DNA from: Desulfomonilia bacterium
Lineage (GTDB): Bacteria; Desulfobacterota; Desulfomonilia; UBA1062
DNA length: 64,000 nucleotides
Direction of reading: 5' to 3'
Assembly (NCBI GenBank): GCA_036567785.1
Contig: DATCTV010000062.1
Coordinates: 186,001-250,000 of the forward strand
Made by a program: the position numbers and the translations under genes. This document shows, piece after piece, positions 35,799 through 44,293 of the stretch; position 1 is the first letter of the stretch; each line of letters starts with the position of its first letter. The notes beneath the pieces are model-generated. The model did no database searches and was not told the DNA's origin. It saw only the letters and a program-made list of their open reading frames with translations.

Positions 35799-36917
35799 AT
35801 GGATATACTTCAGGAATACATTAAAAGTAATATTGTGCAATCATTTTGCATAACCGGCAGGCCTCTTGATCCTCTGCGCATAGGAAACGGCCACATAAAC
35901 GATACATTCCTGATCAAGGTTTGTGAGGGATCGGGTCATGATTATGTGCTTCAGAGAGTAAACGGAAAAGTCTTCAGGAATATCCCGGGGCTGATGGAAA
36001 ATATCAAAAGGGTTACATCACACATTAGAAGCAGGATTGAAAAAATGCCAGGCTCGCAACCCGACAGAGAATGTCTAACGCTGATACCGGCAATCGACGG
36101 GAAATCATATTTTCTGGATGAAAAAGGCGATTACTGGAGGATGTATATATTTATAAAAGACAGCCACAGCTGTGATATTGTAAGAACTGCTGAACAGGCC
36201 TTTGAAGGCGGAAAGGCTTTCGGGTGTTTCCTGGCAGGCCTTGCCGATCTGCCGGGCGGGCCTCTTAATGAAACAATACCTGATTTCCATAATATAGAAA
36301 AAAGACTCAATGACTTTTTCAGCATTACCATGAATGATCCCCTTAACAGGGCAGCATTGGCAAAGCATGAGATTGCCTTTGTCGAGAAGAGGGCCTGCCA
36401 GATGATGAAGATTCCTGATCTGATAAGAACAGGAAAAATCCCTCTGCGCGTCACACATAACGATACCAAGTTCAACAATGTGCTTCTCGATGAGAAAGAC
36501 AGGGCGCTTTGCATCATAGACCTGGATACCGTAATGAACGGGTGCGTGCATTATGACTTCGGCGATTCTATAAGAACGGTCACTAACACTGGAGCCGAGG
36601 ATGAAAACGATCTTGACAGGGTGTCGATGGATATCGGGCTTTTCGAGGCTTATGCAAAGGGATTCCTTTCCGAGATGGCAGGGCACCTGAACGGTGATGA
36701 GATCGATAACCTTGCATTATCATCCGGTCTTATGACCTTTATTATCGGGCTCAGATTTTTAACCGATTATATCAATGGCGACAAATATTTCAGGATTCAT
36801 TATCCCGAGCAGAATATGGCTCGTACAAGGGCACAGTTCAAGCTGATAGAGAGCATGGAGCAACAGTATGAACAGATGCAGGGGAAAATAGACGATATCA
36901 TCAGGGAGTGCAGATAA
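35799..36917 (+). CDS. aminoglycoside-phosphotransferase-fold sugar kinase (NahK-like)
   Basis: A 372-residue kinase of the APH/choline kinase fold. It has GNGHINDTFLI at the N terminus, the catalytic loop as RVTHNDTKFNNVLLD (HxDxxxxN form) and the metal-binding DLDTV with YDFGDSIR. This combination is seen in N-acetylhexosamine 1-kinase and related sugar kinases. A GTG at 35793 is an alternative start; neither has a clear ribosome site. The next gene on the other strand is a sugar-isomerase-like barrel, in keeping with sugar metabolism, but the substrate is inferred. Confidence 0.8.
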   Translation: MDILQEYIKSNIVQSFCITGRPLDPLRIGNGHINDTFLIKVCEGSGHDYVLQRVNGKVFRNIPGLMENIKRVTSHIRSRIEKMPGSQPDRECLTLIPAIDGKSYFLDEKGDYWRMYIFIKDSHSCDIVRTAEQAFEGGKAFGCFLAGLADLPGGPLNETIPDFHNIEKRLNDFFSITMNDPLNRAALAKHEIAFVEKRACQMMKIPDLIRTGKIPLRVTHNDTKFNNVLLDEKDRALCIIDLDTVMNGCVHYDFGDSIRTVTNTGAEDENDLDRVSMDIGLFEAYAKGFLSEMAGHLNGDEIDNLALSSGLMTFIIGLRFLTDYINGDKYFRIHYPEQNMARTRAQFKLIESMEQQYEQMQGKIDDIIRECR

Positions 36918-36945
36918 AAAAACAGTTTTCCTGTAATCTGTCAGA

Positions 36946-37689
36946 TTAAAAATAAAAATACTTCCTTATTTTGGCCTCTGTTTCTTTTAGTTCTTCGGGC
37001 TTCAATTCCATTGTTATTGTCGAGTCATAGCCTTTATTCCCAAGCTCCGTGAAAATCTTTCCGTATTCGATCAGACCCTGTCCGAGTGGGAGGTGTAAAT
37101 CGTCTTCAAGCCTCGTGCCTCCCCTGTTGTCATGTACGTGCACATGATCTATCTTCTCAAAGCAGTATCTGATGAAGTCGAACGATGCATTGGTTTTTGA
37201 AAGCAGCTGGGCATGGCCTATATCAAGAGTCATTCTAAGCCCCGGTATTTCATCGAACAGGGGTATGAAGCTTTCAAAATGCTCGCTAAGGTTTTCAATG
37301 CATATGGTCACGCCGCATGATGAGGCGTATTCGACGAGCTCTTTTAGAATGGGTATTTTGGCTTTTGCAATATCAGGATCGATCCATCTTGTATCCATCC
37401 AGAAATGAAGGGTGCATTTTTTGATTGATAATTCTGGACACAGGTCAAGAATACCTTTTATCTTGGGAAGAAATATTTCCTTCAGGATATCGGGTTTGAC
37501 CGGGTGGTCTTCGTTCGGGAAATGTCCCATATAGCCGTTGCCGTATTTGTCTTTGATTAAGAGAAGTCTGTCGATATTTGCCCTCATATCTTCGGGCGTT
37601 TTGACAGAGATTTCGGCAAAGGGATAACCGAGTGCGGCAACCTTTTCGGCTGCATCTGGATTATGTGCCCTGCCTCCTATGACAGGCAT
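36946..37689 (-). CDS. sugar phosphate isomerase/epimerase-like TIM barrel
   Basis: A 247-residue protein of the xylose-isomerase-like (AP endonuclease 2) TIM-barrel family. Metal-ligand type motifs are TICIENLSEHF, MTLDIGHAQLL and HVHVHDNRGG, followed by a LPLGQGLIEYGKIF stretch. Members isomerise sugars or inositols, or cut DNA at abasic sites; the context favours a small-molecule enzyme. It follows the DUF2889 gene after 3 nt on the same strand, so the two are likely one operon. Confidence 0.8.
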   Translation of the reverse strand: MPVIGGRAHNPDAAEKVAALGYPFAEISVKTPEDMRANIDRLLLIKDKYGNGYMGHFPNEDHPVKPDILKEIFLPKIKGILDLCPELSIKKCTLHFWMDTRWIDPDIAKAKIPILKELVEYASSCGVTICIENLSEHFESFIPLFDEIPGLRMTLDIGHAQLLSKTNASFDFIRYCFEKIDHVHVHDNRGGTRLEDDLHLPLGQGLIEYGKIFTELGNKGYDSTITMELKPEELKETEAKIRKYFYF

Positions 37690-37692
37690 GAC

Positions 37693-38271
37693 TCAACCGC
37701 CTGCCTCGTTGTCGGCTTCAAGTGCTTTGATTGCCGCCTTTGCGAGATCACCGTCTTTTTTCCATATAATGCATGTGTCGATTAAAAATCTTCTGTCCAT
37801 GTTGACGCTGGCCTTTTTCAGGGCATCAGGACTTCCTGCCTTGTTTGTCCACCAGCCCTGGACTGCCGCAGAGGCCATTGAGAGCAGAAGAGAATTGAGA
37901 TGGGCGCACCCGTTGGGGCCGCCGAACCTTTTCCTTACCATACCGGTAAACCCAGGAGCTATTTTGAGGCCCTTGATTCCGTCAAGGGAGTCATGAACCT
38001 GCATGCATTCATTTCTGGGTACGTGAGCCAGCTCGACTTCGACATTTTCAATGTTCATACCGTGATTATCCCTGACGAGGAATCTTATTGTCATGTCATG
38101 TATCACACCGACTGGCATGGTCTGGCCCTTTGTCATCGAAAAGGTTTCTGTAAGCCTGTCGTCTCTCAGCCTTCCTTCAACAACAATTGCATCATCATCG
38201 ATGCGGTAGGTTTTTATCGTAATCGAGCGTGAATGAATCGGGTCTTTTATCAATGATTTGAGGTTTTCCAT
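37693..38271 (-). CDS. DUF2889 family protein
   Basis: A 192-residue protein with the DUF2889 pattern: HSRSITIKTYRIDDDAIVVEGRLRDDR, an IHDMTIRFLV strand, CMQVHDSLDGIKGLKIAPGF and a C-terminal GPNGCAHLNSLL motif with conserved Cys and His. The family has no assigned function; it is common in Proteobacteria that degrade aromatic or CoA-linked compounds. Cotranscribed with the barrel protein downstream. Confidence 0.85.
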   Translation of the reverse strand: MENLKSLIKDPIHSRSITIKTYRIDDDAIVVEGRLRDDRLTETFSMTKGQTMPVGVIHDMTIRFLVRDNHGMNIENVEVELAHVPRNECMQVHDSLDGIKGLKIAPGFTGMVRKRFGGPNGCAHLNSLLLSMASAAVQGWWTNKAGSPDALKKASVNMDRRFLIDTCIIWKKDGDLAKAAIKALEADNEAGG

Positions 38272-38367
38272 AACTATTGATAGACATATCCTTCATTACG
38301 GTCAAGAAATTGTTGAAGCTGTCCTGGAATTGAATTATCAGTAAACAATTATCGGGAGGGTGAAGAA

Positions 38368-38730
38368 ATGAGCGGTTTCCTCGGTTTTTTGATATGCTGC
38401 ATTGCTGCGGTTATGATGTTCGACAGGGGAAGCATCATGCTGACAATAGTTGCTCTCTTTTTTGCTTTCATTTCATTTTTTACTTGGGGGCTTAAGCTGA
38501 GGTTGACCAAGGGTCAGGATGTAAGGCAACTCAGGCGCATAAGGGCGCGCATGATTCTTGAAAAGAAATCGCCCGAAGAGATTCAAAAGGCGCTCAGGGA
38601 TAAGATATCGGCCGTGGAAAATAAGACTGCTTTTGTTCCGGGCTGGGTTTCCACTCTGTATTTTGTTTCCGTAACAGGCGGTATCATACTGCTTGTTTAT
38701 GCAGGGATAGACTTGTTGAGTAAAAAATGA
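38368..38730 (+). CDS. small membrane protein of unknown function
   Basis: A 120-residue protein with two N-terminal hydrophobic segments (about residues 3-44), a basic helical stretch rich in Arg and Lys (LRRIRARMILEKKSPEE) and one C-terminal hydrophobic segment. GGGAGG lies 9 nt before the ATG. It ends 6 nt before the NADH dehydrogenase gene and is probably cotranscribed with it, so it may be a membrane partner. Confidence 0.7.
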   Translation: MSGFLGFLICCIAAVMMFDRGSIMLTIVALFFAFISFFTWGLKLRLTKGQDVRQLRRIRARMILEKKSPEEIQKALRDKISAVENKTAFVPGWVSTLYFVSVTGGIILLVYAGIDLLSKK

Positions 38731-38736
38731 TCAGGG

Positions 38737-39990
38737 ATGAAGAATAAAATTAAAATCGGCATAGTGGGATGCGGGTTCGCAGGACTGTTTACAGTTTCCG
38801 GCCTCAGGAAGAAACTGAAAGATAAAGTTGATATAACCATATTCGACAGGAATAATTACCTTTTATATACACCCATGATGCATGAAGTTGCGACCGGCTC
38901 GCTCAACGCAAGACATATAGTCGTTCCACTAAGGGAAATTCTCGATCCGAGAAAGGTCAACATAAGGTGTGAAGAGGTTCTGTCTGTCGATTTGAAGGAC
39001 AGGTCCATCAACACCGCGACTGGAAAGCAACTCTTTGATTATATCGTTGTAGCACCGGGCAGCGTTTCCAATTTTTACGGGATACCGGGGGTTGAAGAAA
39101 GATGCATAACTTTCAAGAACATTACGGATGTTGTGAGGCTGCGCAATGAAATTATAACCGTGCTTGAAAAGGCAACGCTCTCAAGGAATGCTGAAGAAAA
39201 AGCCCGGCTTCTTTCTATCAGCGTAGCAGGTGCAGGGTGCACCGGATGTGAAGTGGTTGCAGAGATCGCACAGTTCATTTCCATTATCTTAAAGCGCGGC
39301 TATCCTGAGATAGAGCCCTCGGACGTAACGATAAACCTCATCGAGGCATCAGGCAAGGTTCTGCCTTCATTCCCTGAATATCTTTCCGGCGTTGCGCTGG
39401 AGAGATTGAGAGAGAGCGGCATTAAAGTACGGCTGAATTCCCCGATTACAGGTGTTGACGATAAATGCATTATGCTCAAAGACGGCACATGTATTCCTAC
39501 GGGAATACTTGTCTGGGCGGCAGGCATAAAAGCGCCGGAACTTTTAATGTCAGGTAATGTAAAAAAAGATACATCCGGCCGGATAATAGTCGACGCCAGC
39601 CTTCAGGTCCCTGGGAACCCCGGTGTTTACTCAATAGGTGATTTCGCCCGTACGGAAGAGGGAGGAAGGCCTCTCGCTTCAACTGCCTCGGTTGCGGTTC
39701 AGCAGGCGGCATATGTGGCAGGAGATATAAAGGACAGGATTGAGAAGAGAAAATCGAAACCTTTCAAGTTCAATTATCGAGGCGACATGGCATCGCTTGG
39801 CTTCATGTCAGGTGTAAGCGAAGTGTATGGGATCAAGATAAAGGGGTTTCCCGCCTGGATGCTCTGGAAGATTTTCAAGCTAGCGATGCTTCCGAGGTAC
39901 AAAAACCGTTTCCAGATTATGGCGGACTGGATCATCACATGGCTTTTCAAACGTGATACGTCCCGGTTCATAGAACCGCCGTGCAGATAG
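38737..39990 (+). CDS. type II NADH dehydrogenase (NDH-2 like)
   Basis: A 417-residue flavoprotein with two dinucleotide-binding folds: GIVGCGFAGLF for FAD at the N terminus and VAGAGCTGCEVVAEIAQF for NAD(P)H near residue 165. The late VYSIGDFA motif binds FAD. The C terminus (PAWMLWKIFKLAML ... WIITWLFKRDTSRF) is the amphipathic membrane anchor of NDH-2 enzymes, which pass electrons from NADH to quinone without pumping. In an anaerobe it could feed menaquinone or act on another acceptor. It lies between a small membrane protein and a ROK kinase, with short gaps of 6 and 9 nt. Confidence 0.88.
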   Translation: MKNKIKIGIVGCGFAGLFTVSGLRKKLKDKVDITIFDRNNYLLYTPMMHEVATGSLNARHIVVPLREILDPRKVNIRCEEVLSVDLKDRSINTATGKQLFDYIVVAPGSVSNFYGIPGVEERCITFKNITDVVRLRNEIITVLEKATLSRNAEEKARLLSISVAGAGCTGCEVVAEIAQFISIILKRGYPEIEPSDVTINLIEASGKVLPSFPEYLSGVALERLRESGIKVRLNSPITGVDDKCIMLKDGTCIPTGILVWAAGIKAPELLMSGNVKKDTSGRIIVDASLQVPGNPGVYSIGDFARTEEGGRPLASTASVAVQQAAYVAGDIKDRIEKRKSKPFKFNYRGDMASLGFMSGVSEVYGIKIKGFPAWMLWKIFKLAMLPRYKNRFQIMADWIITWLFKRDTSRFIEPPCR

Positions 39991-39999
39991 GGAGGAATC

Positions 40000-40908
40000 A
40001 TGAAGGATGTTCTGTTCGGCGGGATAGAGGCGGGCGGCACCAAGTTCTGCTGTGCTGTCGGTGATGAAAAAGGCCGTATTATCGATGAGACAATAATACC
40101 TACGGCGCATCCTGATGTCACATTGCCCAGGGTGATTGAATATTTCAGGACCATTCATGAAAAGACGCCTCTCTCGGCCTTCGGTATTGCCTCATTCGGC
40201 CCGGTTGACCTGAACAGGGATTCTCAATTTTACGGATTTACGACAACACCGCCCAAGCCCGGATGGCAGATGTTTGATTTTGCAGGGGCCTTGAAAAAGT
40301 CATTCAACCTTCCAGTCGGATTTGACACGGATGTGAATGGTGCCGCTCTGGGTGAATTCCGATGGGGCGCCGCAAGAGGGCTGAATACATTTATTTATAT
40401 AACCGTTGGAACCGGGATAGGGGGCGGCGGCATGGCTGCCGGTAATATCATGCACGGCCTGGTCCATCCTGAAATGGGGCATATCTTCATACCTCATGAC
40501 CGATCAAGGGATCCTTTTGACGGTATATGTCCCTATCACGGGGACTGTCTCGAAGGATTGGCATCAGGACCTTCCATTCAAAAGAGGTGGGGGGTTGAAA
40601 AAGCATCGGACCTTCCTTCAGGTCACCAGGGATGGGCGCTCGAGGCGGATTATCTGGCTTATGCGTTTGCGTGCTATTCTTTAATGATATCACCTCAGAG
40701 AATTATCGCAGGCGGCGGCGTGATGAAGACTTCTGGCCTGATTGAAATGATTAGGCTCCGCGTCAGAAGACTTCTTAACGGATATGTCCGGCACAGTATG
40801 ATACTCGATGAAATAGATAATTACATTGTTCCGCCGGGGCTTGGCGACAGGTCAGGAACATGCGGGGCACTGGCGCTTGCAGAACAGGCTTATTTAAAAA
40901 TCAGATAA
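40000..40908 (+). CDS. ROK family sugar kinase (fructokinase-like)
   Basis: A 302-residue ROK-family kinase. ATP and sugar motifs are GGIEAGGTKF near residue 7, FDTDVNGAALGE and TVGTGIGGGG. The zinc-binding segment CPYHGDCLEGLASGPS is the fructokinase/mannokinase type. GGGAGG precedes the ATG and it is 9 nt from the NADH dehydrogenase gene. Fructose is the most likely substrate by family; not proven. Confidence 0.88.
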   Translation: MKDVLFGGIEAGGTKFCCAVGDEKGRIIDETIIPTAHPDVTLPRVIEYFRTIHEKTPLSAFGIASFGPVDLNRDSQFYGFTTTPPKPGWQMFDFAGALKKSFNLPVGFDTDVNGAALGEFRWGAARGLNTFIYITVGTGIGGGGMAAGNIMHGLVHPEMGHIFIPHDRSRDPFDGICPYHGDCLEGLASGPSIQKRWGVEKASDLPSGHQGWALEADYLAYAFACYSLMISPQRIIAGGGVMKTSGLIEMIRLRVRRLLNGYVRHSMILDEIDNYIVPPGLGDRSGTCGALALAEQAYLKIR

Positions 40909-40926
40909 ATACCTGATACGGTATAT

Positions 40927-41934
40927 TTATAGATATGGCTTCAAAAAAGTTCCGAGTGCAGTATAGTGAAACAGCCTGTCATAATCGATGATTCCCGCCA
41001 GCGCCCTTGAATGGATGCGAATGCCTTTTTCTTCAAGAACTGCAATGGGATTGAGTCCGCCTGTTACTACTGAACCTATGCGGCCGCCACTGACAGGAAT
41101 ATCAAGCAGCGGCTGGCTGGGCCTGCCAATCAGTGTAAACCCGCCGAGCCCGGTTTTCTTGAGTTTGCTGTCAACATCATAAACCTTTTCAAGACAGTCC
41201 GAAGGGAACTCTCTGAATCCTGCGCCAATCCGGCCTTTTCCGGTTGATATAGCACCGGAGTTGTCAGTCATTCCACTCTTGATGAATATCTCCAAGGGAT
41301 CAAGACTCGTGCCGTCATACATTATGATTTCAGTAAATCTCGATGGTTTGAAATCCCTTATCTCGAGCAGACCGCCAAACTTTGATATCATGGGAATCCC
41401 AGCCTTCAGCAACACTCCGTTCAAGGTTATAGAACAAACAGTGCCTATGCCGACCATACCATCTGGAACCGTAGTCGATCCGATGTTTTCCCCGGGCCCG
41501 AAAAGGGTTATCATTTCACCCATGGCGAAGCCGTTCTCGTATACCTGATAGATTGATTCGATATTATCTTTCACCTGTCCCGGTTTGACGATTGATATAT
41601 TTACTATGACGGTTCCGGATTGTTCCTTGAGGTCAAAGCTCATTTTGTATGTGATCTGATCAATTTTTGCGGAGAGAAATCCCACTCTTTCAATGATCCT
41701 GGAAGATTCAATTTCCCTCAGGCCTGTTTCGGTGATGATTCGACCCTTTCTCCCTATTTTTGATGTCAATCCTTCATCATCGAGATCCTTCAGGTACATC
41801 CTGATTGCCCGTTCGCTCATTGACTGGCCGGCATACCTGAGTTCATCCATAATATGAGCGCTTCCCAGAGGTTTCCCTGCATCCCTGAGGACATTAAGGA
41901 TGAGCATTTTCTTTCTGGTTTTTCTTTCTTCCAT
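40927..41934 (-). CDS. nrpR: NrpR-like nitrogen transcriptional repressor
   Basis: A 335-residue regulator with an N-terminal winged helix (residues 1-70; GSAHIMDELRYAGQSMSERAIRMYLKDL) and a single NrpR regulatory domain (about 80-320). The hinge text RVGFLSAKIDQITYKMSFDL and the GVLLKAGIP ... KFGGLLEI region match archaeal NrpR, which represses nitrogen genes and lets go when 2-oxoglutarate rises. It is divergent from gdhA, and three palindromes lie in the shared 311-base gap. This places it as the likely controller of glutamate dehydrogenase and perhaps of itself. Bacterial NrpR function is much less studied than the methanogen protein. Confidence 0.88.
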   Translation of the reverse strand: MEERKTRKKMLILNVLRDAGKPLGSAHIMDELRYAGQSMSERAIRMYLKDLDDEGLTSKIGRKGRIITETGLREIESSRIIERVGFLSAKIDQITYKMSFDLKEQSGTVIVNISIVKPGQVKDNIESIYQVYENGFAMGEMITLFGPGENIGSTTVPDGMVGIGTVCSITLNGVLLKAGIPMISKFGGLLEIRDFKPSRFTEIIMYDGTSLDPLEIFIKSGMTDNSGAISTGKGRIGAGFREFPSDCLEKVYDVDSKLKKTGLGGFTLIGRPSQPLLDIPVSGGRIGSVVTGGLNPIAVLEEKGIRIHSRALAGIIDYDRLFHYTALGTFLKPYL

Positions 41935-42046
41935 AAAGCCTTTTTCCTGTAATTTAACTCCCGTGTCAAGGAAGTGAATACGTAATTTTGCCGGTCGAGT
42001 ATTATTTTATAGCGATTTTATCAAATCAAATAACCGTTTGAAAATG

Positions 42047-42058
42047 GGCAAAAATGCC
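42047..42058. promoter_or_regulatory. candidate NrpR operator 1
   Basis: GGCA-AAAA-TGCC palindrome. Read on the minus strand it lies in TAACGGCATTTTTGCCCA, which has the same TAACGGCA left edge as site 2. Confidence 0.55.
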
Positions 42059-42085
42059 GTTAACAAAAATATAATATTTTGATAA

Positions 42086-42099
42086 CGGCAAATATGCCG
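42086..42099. promoter_or_regulatory. candidate NrpR operator 2
   Basis: CGGCA-AATA-TGCCG palindrome within ATAACGGCAAATATGCCG, followed by CAATAAAA. Its centre is 40 bp from the centre of site 1, about four helical turns, so both could be bound on one face. Confidence 0.65.
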
Positions 42100-42144
42100 C
42101 AATAAAAATGACTTGTAAAGACTCTATAAAAGCCACCAAGCGTG

Positions 42145-42173
42145 TTGACTCGATGTGTTTATAGTGATAAAAA
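42145..42173 (+). promoter_or_regulatory. possible gdhA promoter
   Basis: TTGACT (42145-42150), 17 nt, then TAAAAA (42168-42173). The -35 is good and the -10 moderate. Site 3 would lie just downstream of the start of transcription, fitting a roadblock or repressor position. Confidence 0.4.
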
Positions 42174-42195
42174 ACAATTAGAAAGATAGGTTAAA

Positions 42196-42211
42196 CGGCA
42201 ATAAATTGCCG
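42196..42211. promoter_or_regulatory. candidate NrpR operator 3
   Basis: CGGCAA-TAAA-TTGCCG palindrome, preceded by TAAA and followed by TAATAAAA, so its flanks match site 2 (AACGGCAA ... GCCG-n-AATAAAA). The GGCA/TGCC spacing is 6 rather than 4. It ends 34 nt before the gdhA ATG. Confidence 0.65.
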
Positions 42212-42245
42212 TAATAAAATACTCAACACACTACATGGAGGTAGT

Positions 42246-43574
42246 ATGATTAAAGAGTTGTTTGAAAAGGTAAAAGCCAAGAATCCGGGAGAATTGGAGT
42301 TTCATCAGGCGGTATGGGAAGTTTTCGAATCACTGGAAAAATTCATCGACAAAAATCCCAGATACAGAAAGGCCAAGGTTCTGGAAAGAATTGTTGAACC
42401 TGAGCGGGTAATAATGTTCCGTGTGCCATGGGTGGATGACAAAGGTGAGATTCAGGTAAATCGTGGTTTCCGTATACAGATGAACAGCGCAATCGGTCCA
42501 TATAAGGGCGGTCTTCGATTTCATCCAAGCGTAAATCTGGGCATACTTAAATTTCTTGCATTTGAGCAGGTTTTCAAAAACTCCCTTACGACTCTTCCAA
42601 TGGGAGGAGGAAAAGGCGGTTCGGATTTCGATCCCAAAGGCAAGAGTGATGCTGAAGTGATGCGTTTCTGCCAGAGCTTTATGTCCGAACTGTTCCGCCA
42701 CATCGGGCAATTTACAGATGTTCCGGCCGGTGACATCGGTGTCGGCGGCAGAGAGATCGGTTTCCTGTATGGTCAGTATAAAAGATTGGCAAATGAAGTG
42801 ACAGGGGTGCTTACCGGCAAAGGTCTTACCTGGGGTGGAAGCCTTATAAGGCCTGAGGCCACAGGTTATGGCGCCACATATTTTGCTCAGGAAATGCTAG
42901 CAACAAGAAAGGAAAAAATTGACGGCAAAATAGTTGCGGTATCGGGTTCGGGCAATGTTGCACAGTATACTGTAGAAAAGTGCAATCAACTTGGAGCAAA
43001 GGTCGTTACGCTATCCGATTCCGATGGCACGATCGTTGACGAAGCCGGTATTGATGCCGAAAAGCTTGCATATGTAATGGAACTAAAAAACATTACACGT
43101 GGCCGGATAAAAGAATATGTGAAGAAGTATCCGAAAGCAAAATATTATGAAGGAAAACGACCGTGGTTTGTGAAATGTGATGTGGCATTTCCTTCTGCAA
43201 CGCAGAATGAAATCAGCAGAAAGGATGCCGAAACTCTGGTTAAGAACGGCTGCATATGTGTGTCTGAGGGTGCAAATATGCCGACCGAACCCGGTGGAAT
43301 AGAAATCTTCATCAAGGCAAAGATTCTGTATGGCCCGGGAAAGGCGGCCAACGCTGGAGGGGTCGCAACTTCCGGCCTTGAAATGAGCCAGAACAGCATG
43401 AGGCTTTCATGGTCAAGAGACGAGGTGGATGCAAACCTGAAGAAGATCATGGAGAGCATTCATGAAACCTGTGTAAAATATGGCAAGGATGGAAAATACA
43501 TTAACTATGTGAACGGTGCCAATATAGGCGGGTTTGTAAAAGTAGCAGATGCAATGATTGATCAGGGCGTATAA
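42246..43574 (+). CDS. gdhA: glutamate dehydrogenase (hexameric, NADP type)
   Basis: A 442-residue glutamate dehydrogenase that joins ammonium and 2-oxoglutarate. The long N-terminal part and the text GPYKGGLRFHPSVN, TLPMGGGKGGSDFDPKGKS and PAGDIGVGGREIGFL match the hexameric NADP-dependent class I (GdhA) enzymes. The Rossmann motif is VAVSGSGNVAQYT. GGAGG precedes the ATG. Divergent from nrpR, with palindromic sites between them; a terminator follows at 43600. Its control by an NrpR-like protein fits the pathway, since 2-oxoglutarate is both substrate and NrpR signal. Confidence 0.96.
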   Translation: MIKELFEKVKAKNPGELEFHQAVWEVFESLEKFIDKNPRYRKAKVLERIVEPERVIMFRVPWVDDKGEIQVNRGFRIQMNSAIGPYKGGLRFHPSVNLGILKFLAFEQVFKNSLTTLPMGGGKGGSDFDPKGKSDAEVMRFCQSFMSELFRHIGQFTDVPAGDIGVGGREIGFLYGQYKRLANEVTGVLTGKGLTWGGSLIRPEATGYGATYFAQEMLATRKEKIDGKIVAVSGSGNVAQYTVEKCNQLGAKVVTLSDSDGTIVDEAGIDAEKLAYVMELKNITRGRIKEYVKKYPKAKYYEGKRPWFVKCDVAFPSATQNEISRKDAETLVKNGCICVSEGANMPTEPGGIEIFIKAKILYGPGKAANAGGVATSGLEMSQNSMRLSWSRDEVDANLKKIMESIHETCVKYGKDGKYINYVNGANIGGFVKVADAMIDQGV

Positions 43575-43599
43575 AAGAATTCCATAAGCAATAAAAATG

Positions 43600-43640
43600 C
43601 CTCATGATCCATTAAGGATCATGGGGTATTTTATTTATAT
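43600..43640 (+). terminator. intrinsic terminator of gdhA
   Basis: CCTCATGATCC (43600-43610), loop ATTAA, GGATCATGGGG (43616-43626), then TATTTTATTTATAT. Eleven pairs with one wobble and a T-rich tail. Confidence 0.85.
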
Positions 43641-43913
43641 TGATATAACTTGACTTAATCCTCTTTTTTAAAAAAAACTAATCCCAAAGCAACAGAAATC
43701 AGTAAAAACAAAAAAATTACCGCCGTTAAAATAACCTGAATACTTTCCAAAAGAACAAACAGTTATAACTGGCATGCCCTATCAATACAAAATATAACCA
43801 AGGAACAAAATAATAAAAGTAAGAAAAATAATAAAAAGCTTGACAATAATAAATGAATCTCGTATTAAGCCGATAGTGATTAAAATCAAATTATTTAAAG
43901 GGAGGTTTAAGAT
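43641..43913. other. AT-rich gap between gdhA and the ComEA-like gene
   Basis: With the terminator, 339 bases lie between the two genes. The gap is very AT-rich, with A runs. The only coding candidate is a 31-codon hydrophobic frame on the minus strand (43655-43750). GGGAGG at its right edge serves the next gene. Confidence 0.6.
43655..43750 (-). CDS. possible 31-residue single-helix membrane peptide
   Basis: A frame starting at TTG (43750) and ending TAA (43655-43657) encodes ESIQVILTAVIFLFLLISV followed by ALGLVFFKKED: one hydrophobic helix with a charged C-terminal end, as in small membrane-complex subunits. There is no ribosome site and no neighbour on that strand, and AT-rich DNA easily gives Leu/Ile/Phe codons, so it may be chance. 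Confidence 0.2.
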   Translation of the reverse strand: MESIQVILTAVIFLFLLISVALGLVFFKKED

Positions 43914-44243
43914 ATGAAAAAGGTAGTTGTTTCATTGCTGGTTGTTTTCACAATACTTATGTCCTTTTCCCTGCATGCGGCTTCAGGGAAAAAACCCGGG
44001 GTGGGCAATGATGTTCTTGAAGGAAAGCTTAACATCAATACGGCAACCTCGATTGAATTTCAGATGCTTCCGGGAATAGGGCAGAAAAAGGCTGATGCGA
44101 TTGTTGCATATCGGAGTGCGCACGGACCTTTCAAAGCTGTAAATGATCTTGATAAGATCAAGGGTATCGGTAAGGCAAGACTTGAAAAAATAAGGCCTTT
44201 CTGTATGCTTGAGGGTAAGTCGACATTAAAAGTGGTCAAGTAG
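43914..44243 (+). CDS. ComEA-like helix-hairpin-helix protein
   Basis: A 109-residue exported protein: signal peptide (residues 1-22, SLHA-ASG) followed by two helix-hairpin-helix motifs (LNINTATSIEFQMLPGIGQKKADAIVAYR and LDKIKGIGKARLEKIRPF in shorter pieces). This is the DNA-binding part of the competence protein ComEA, without its N-terminal domain. GGGAGG lies before the ATG. It probably binds double-stranded DNA in the periplasm; whether it serves DNA uptake here is not known. Confidence 0.85.
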   Translation: MKKVVVSLLVVFTILMSFSLHAASGKKPGVGNDVLEGKLNINTATSIEFQMLPGIGQKKADAIVAYRSAHGPFKAVNDLDKIKGIGKARLEKIRPFCMLEGKSTLKVVK

Positions 44244-44255
44244 CAGCCGGAAATT

Positions 44256-44293
44256 AAAAGTGAATAGCAGATATCAGGCTGCTATTCACTTTT
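44256..44293. terminator. bidirectional terminator between convergent genes
   Basis: A perfect 15-bp inverted repeat: AAAAGTGAATAGCAG (44256-44270) and CTGCTATTCACTTTT (44279-44293) with an 8-nt loop. A runs on one side and T runs on the other serve both strands. It overlaps the stop codon of the J-domain gene. Confidence 0.85.
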
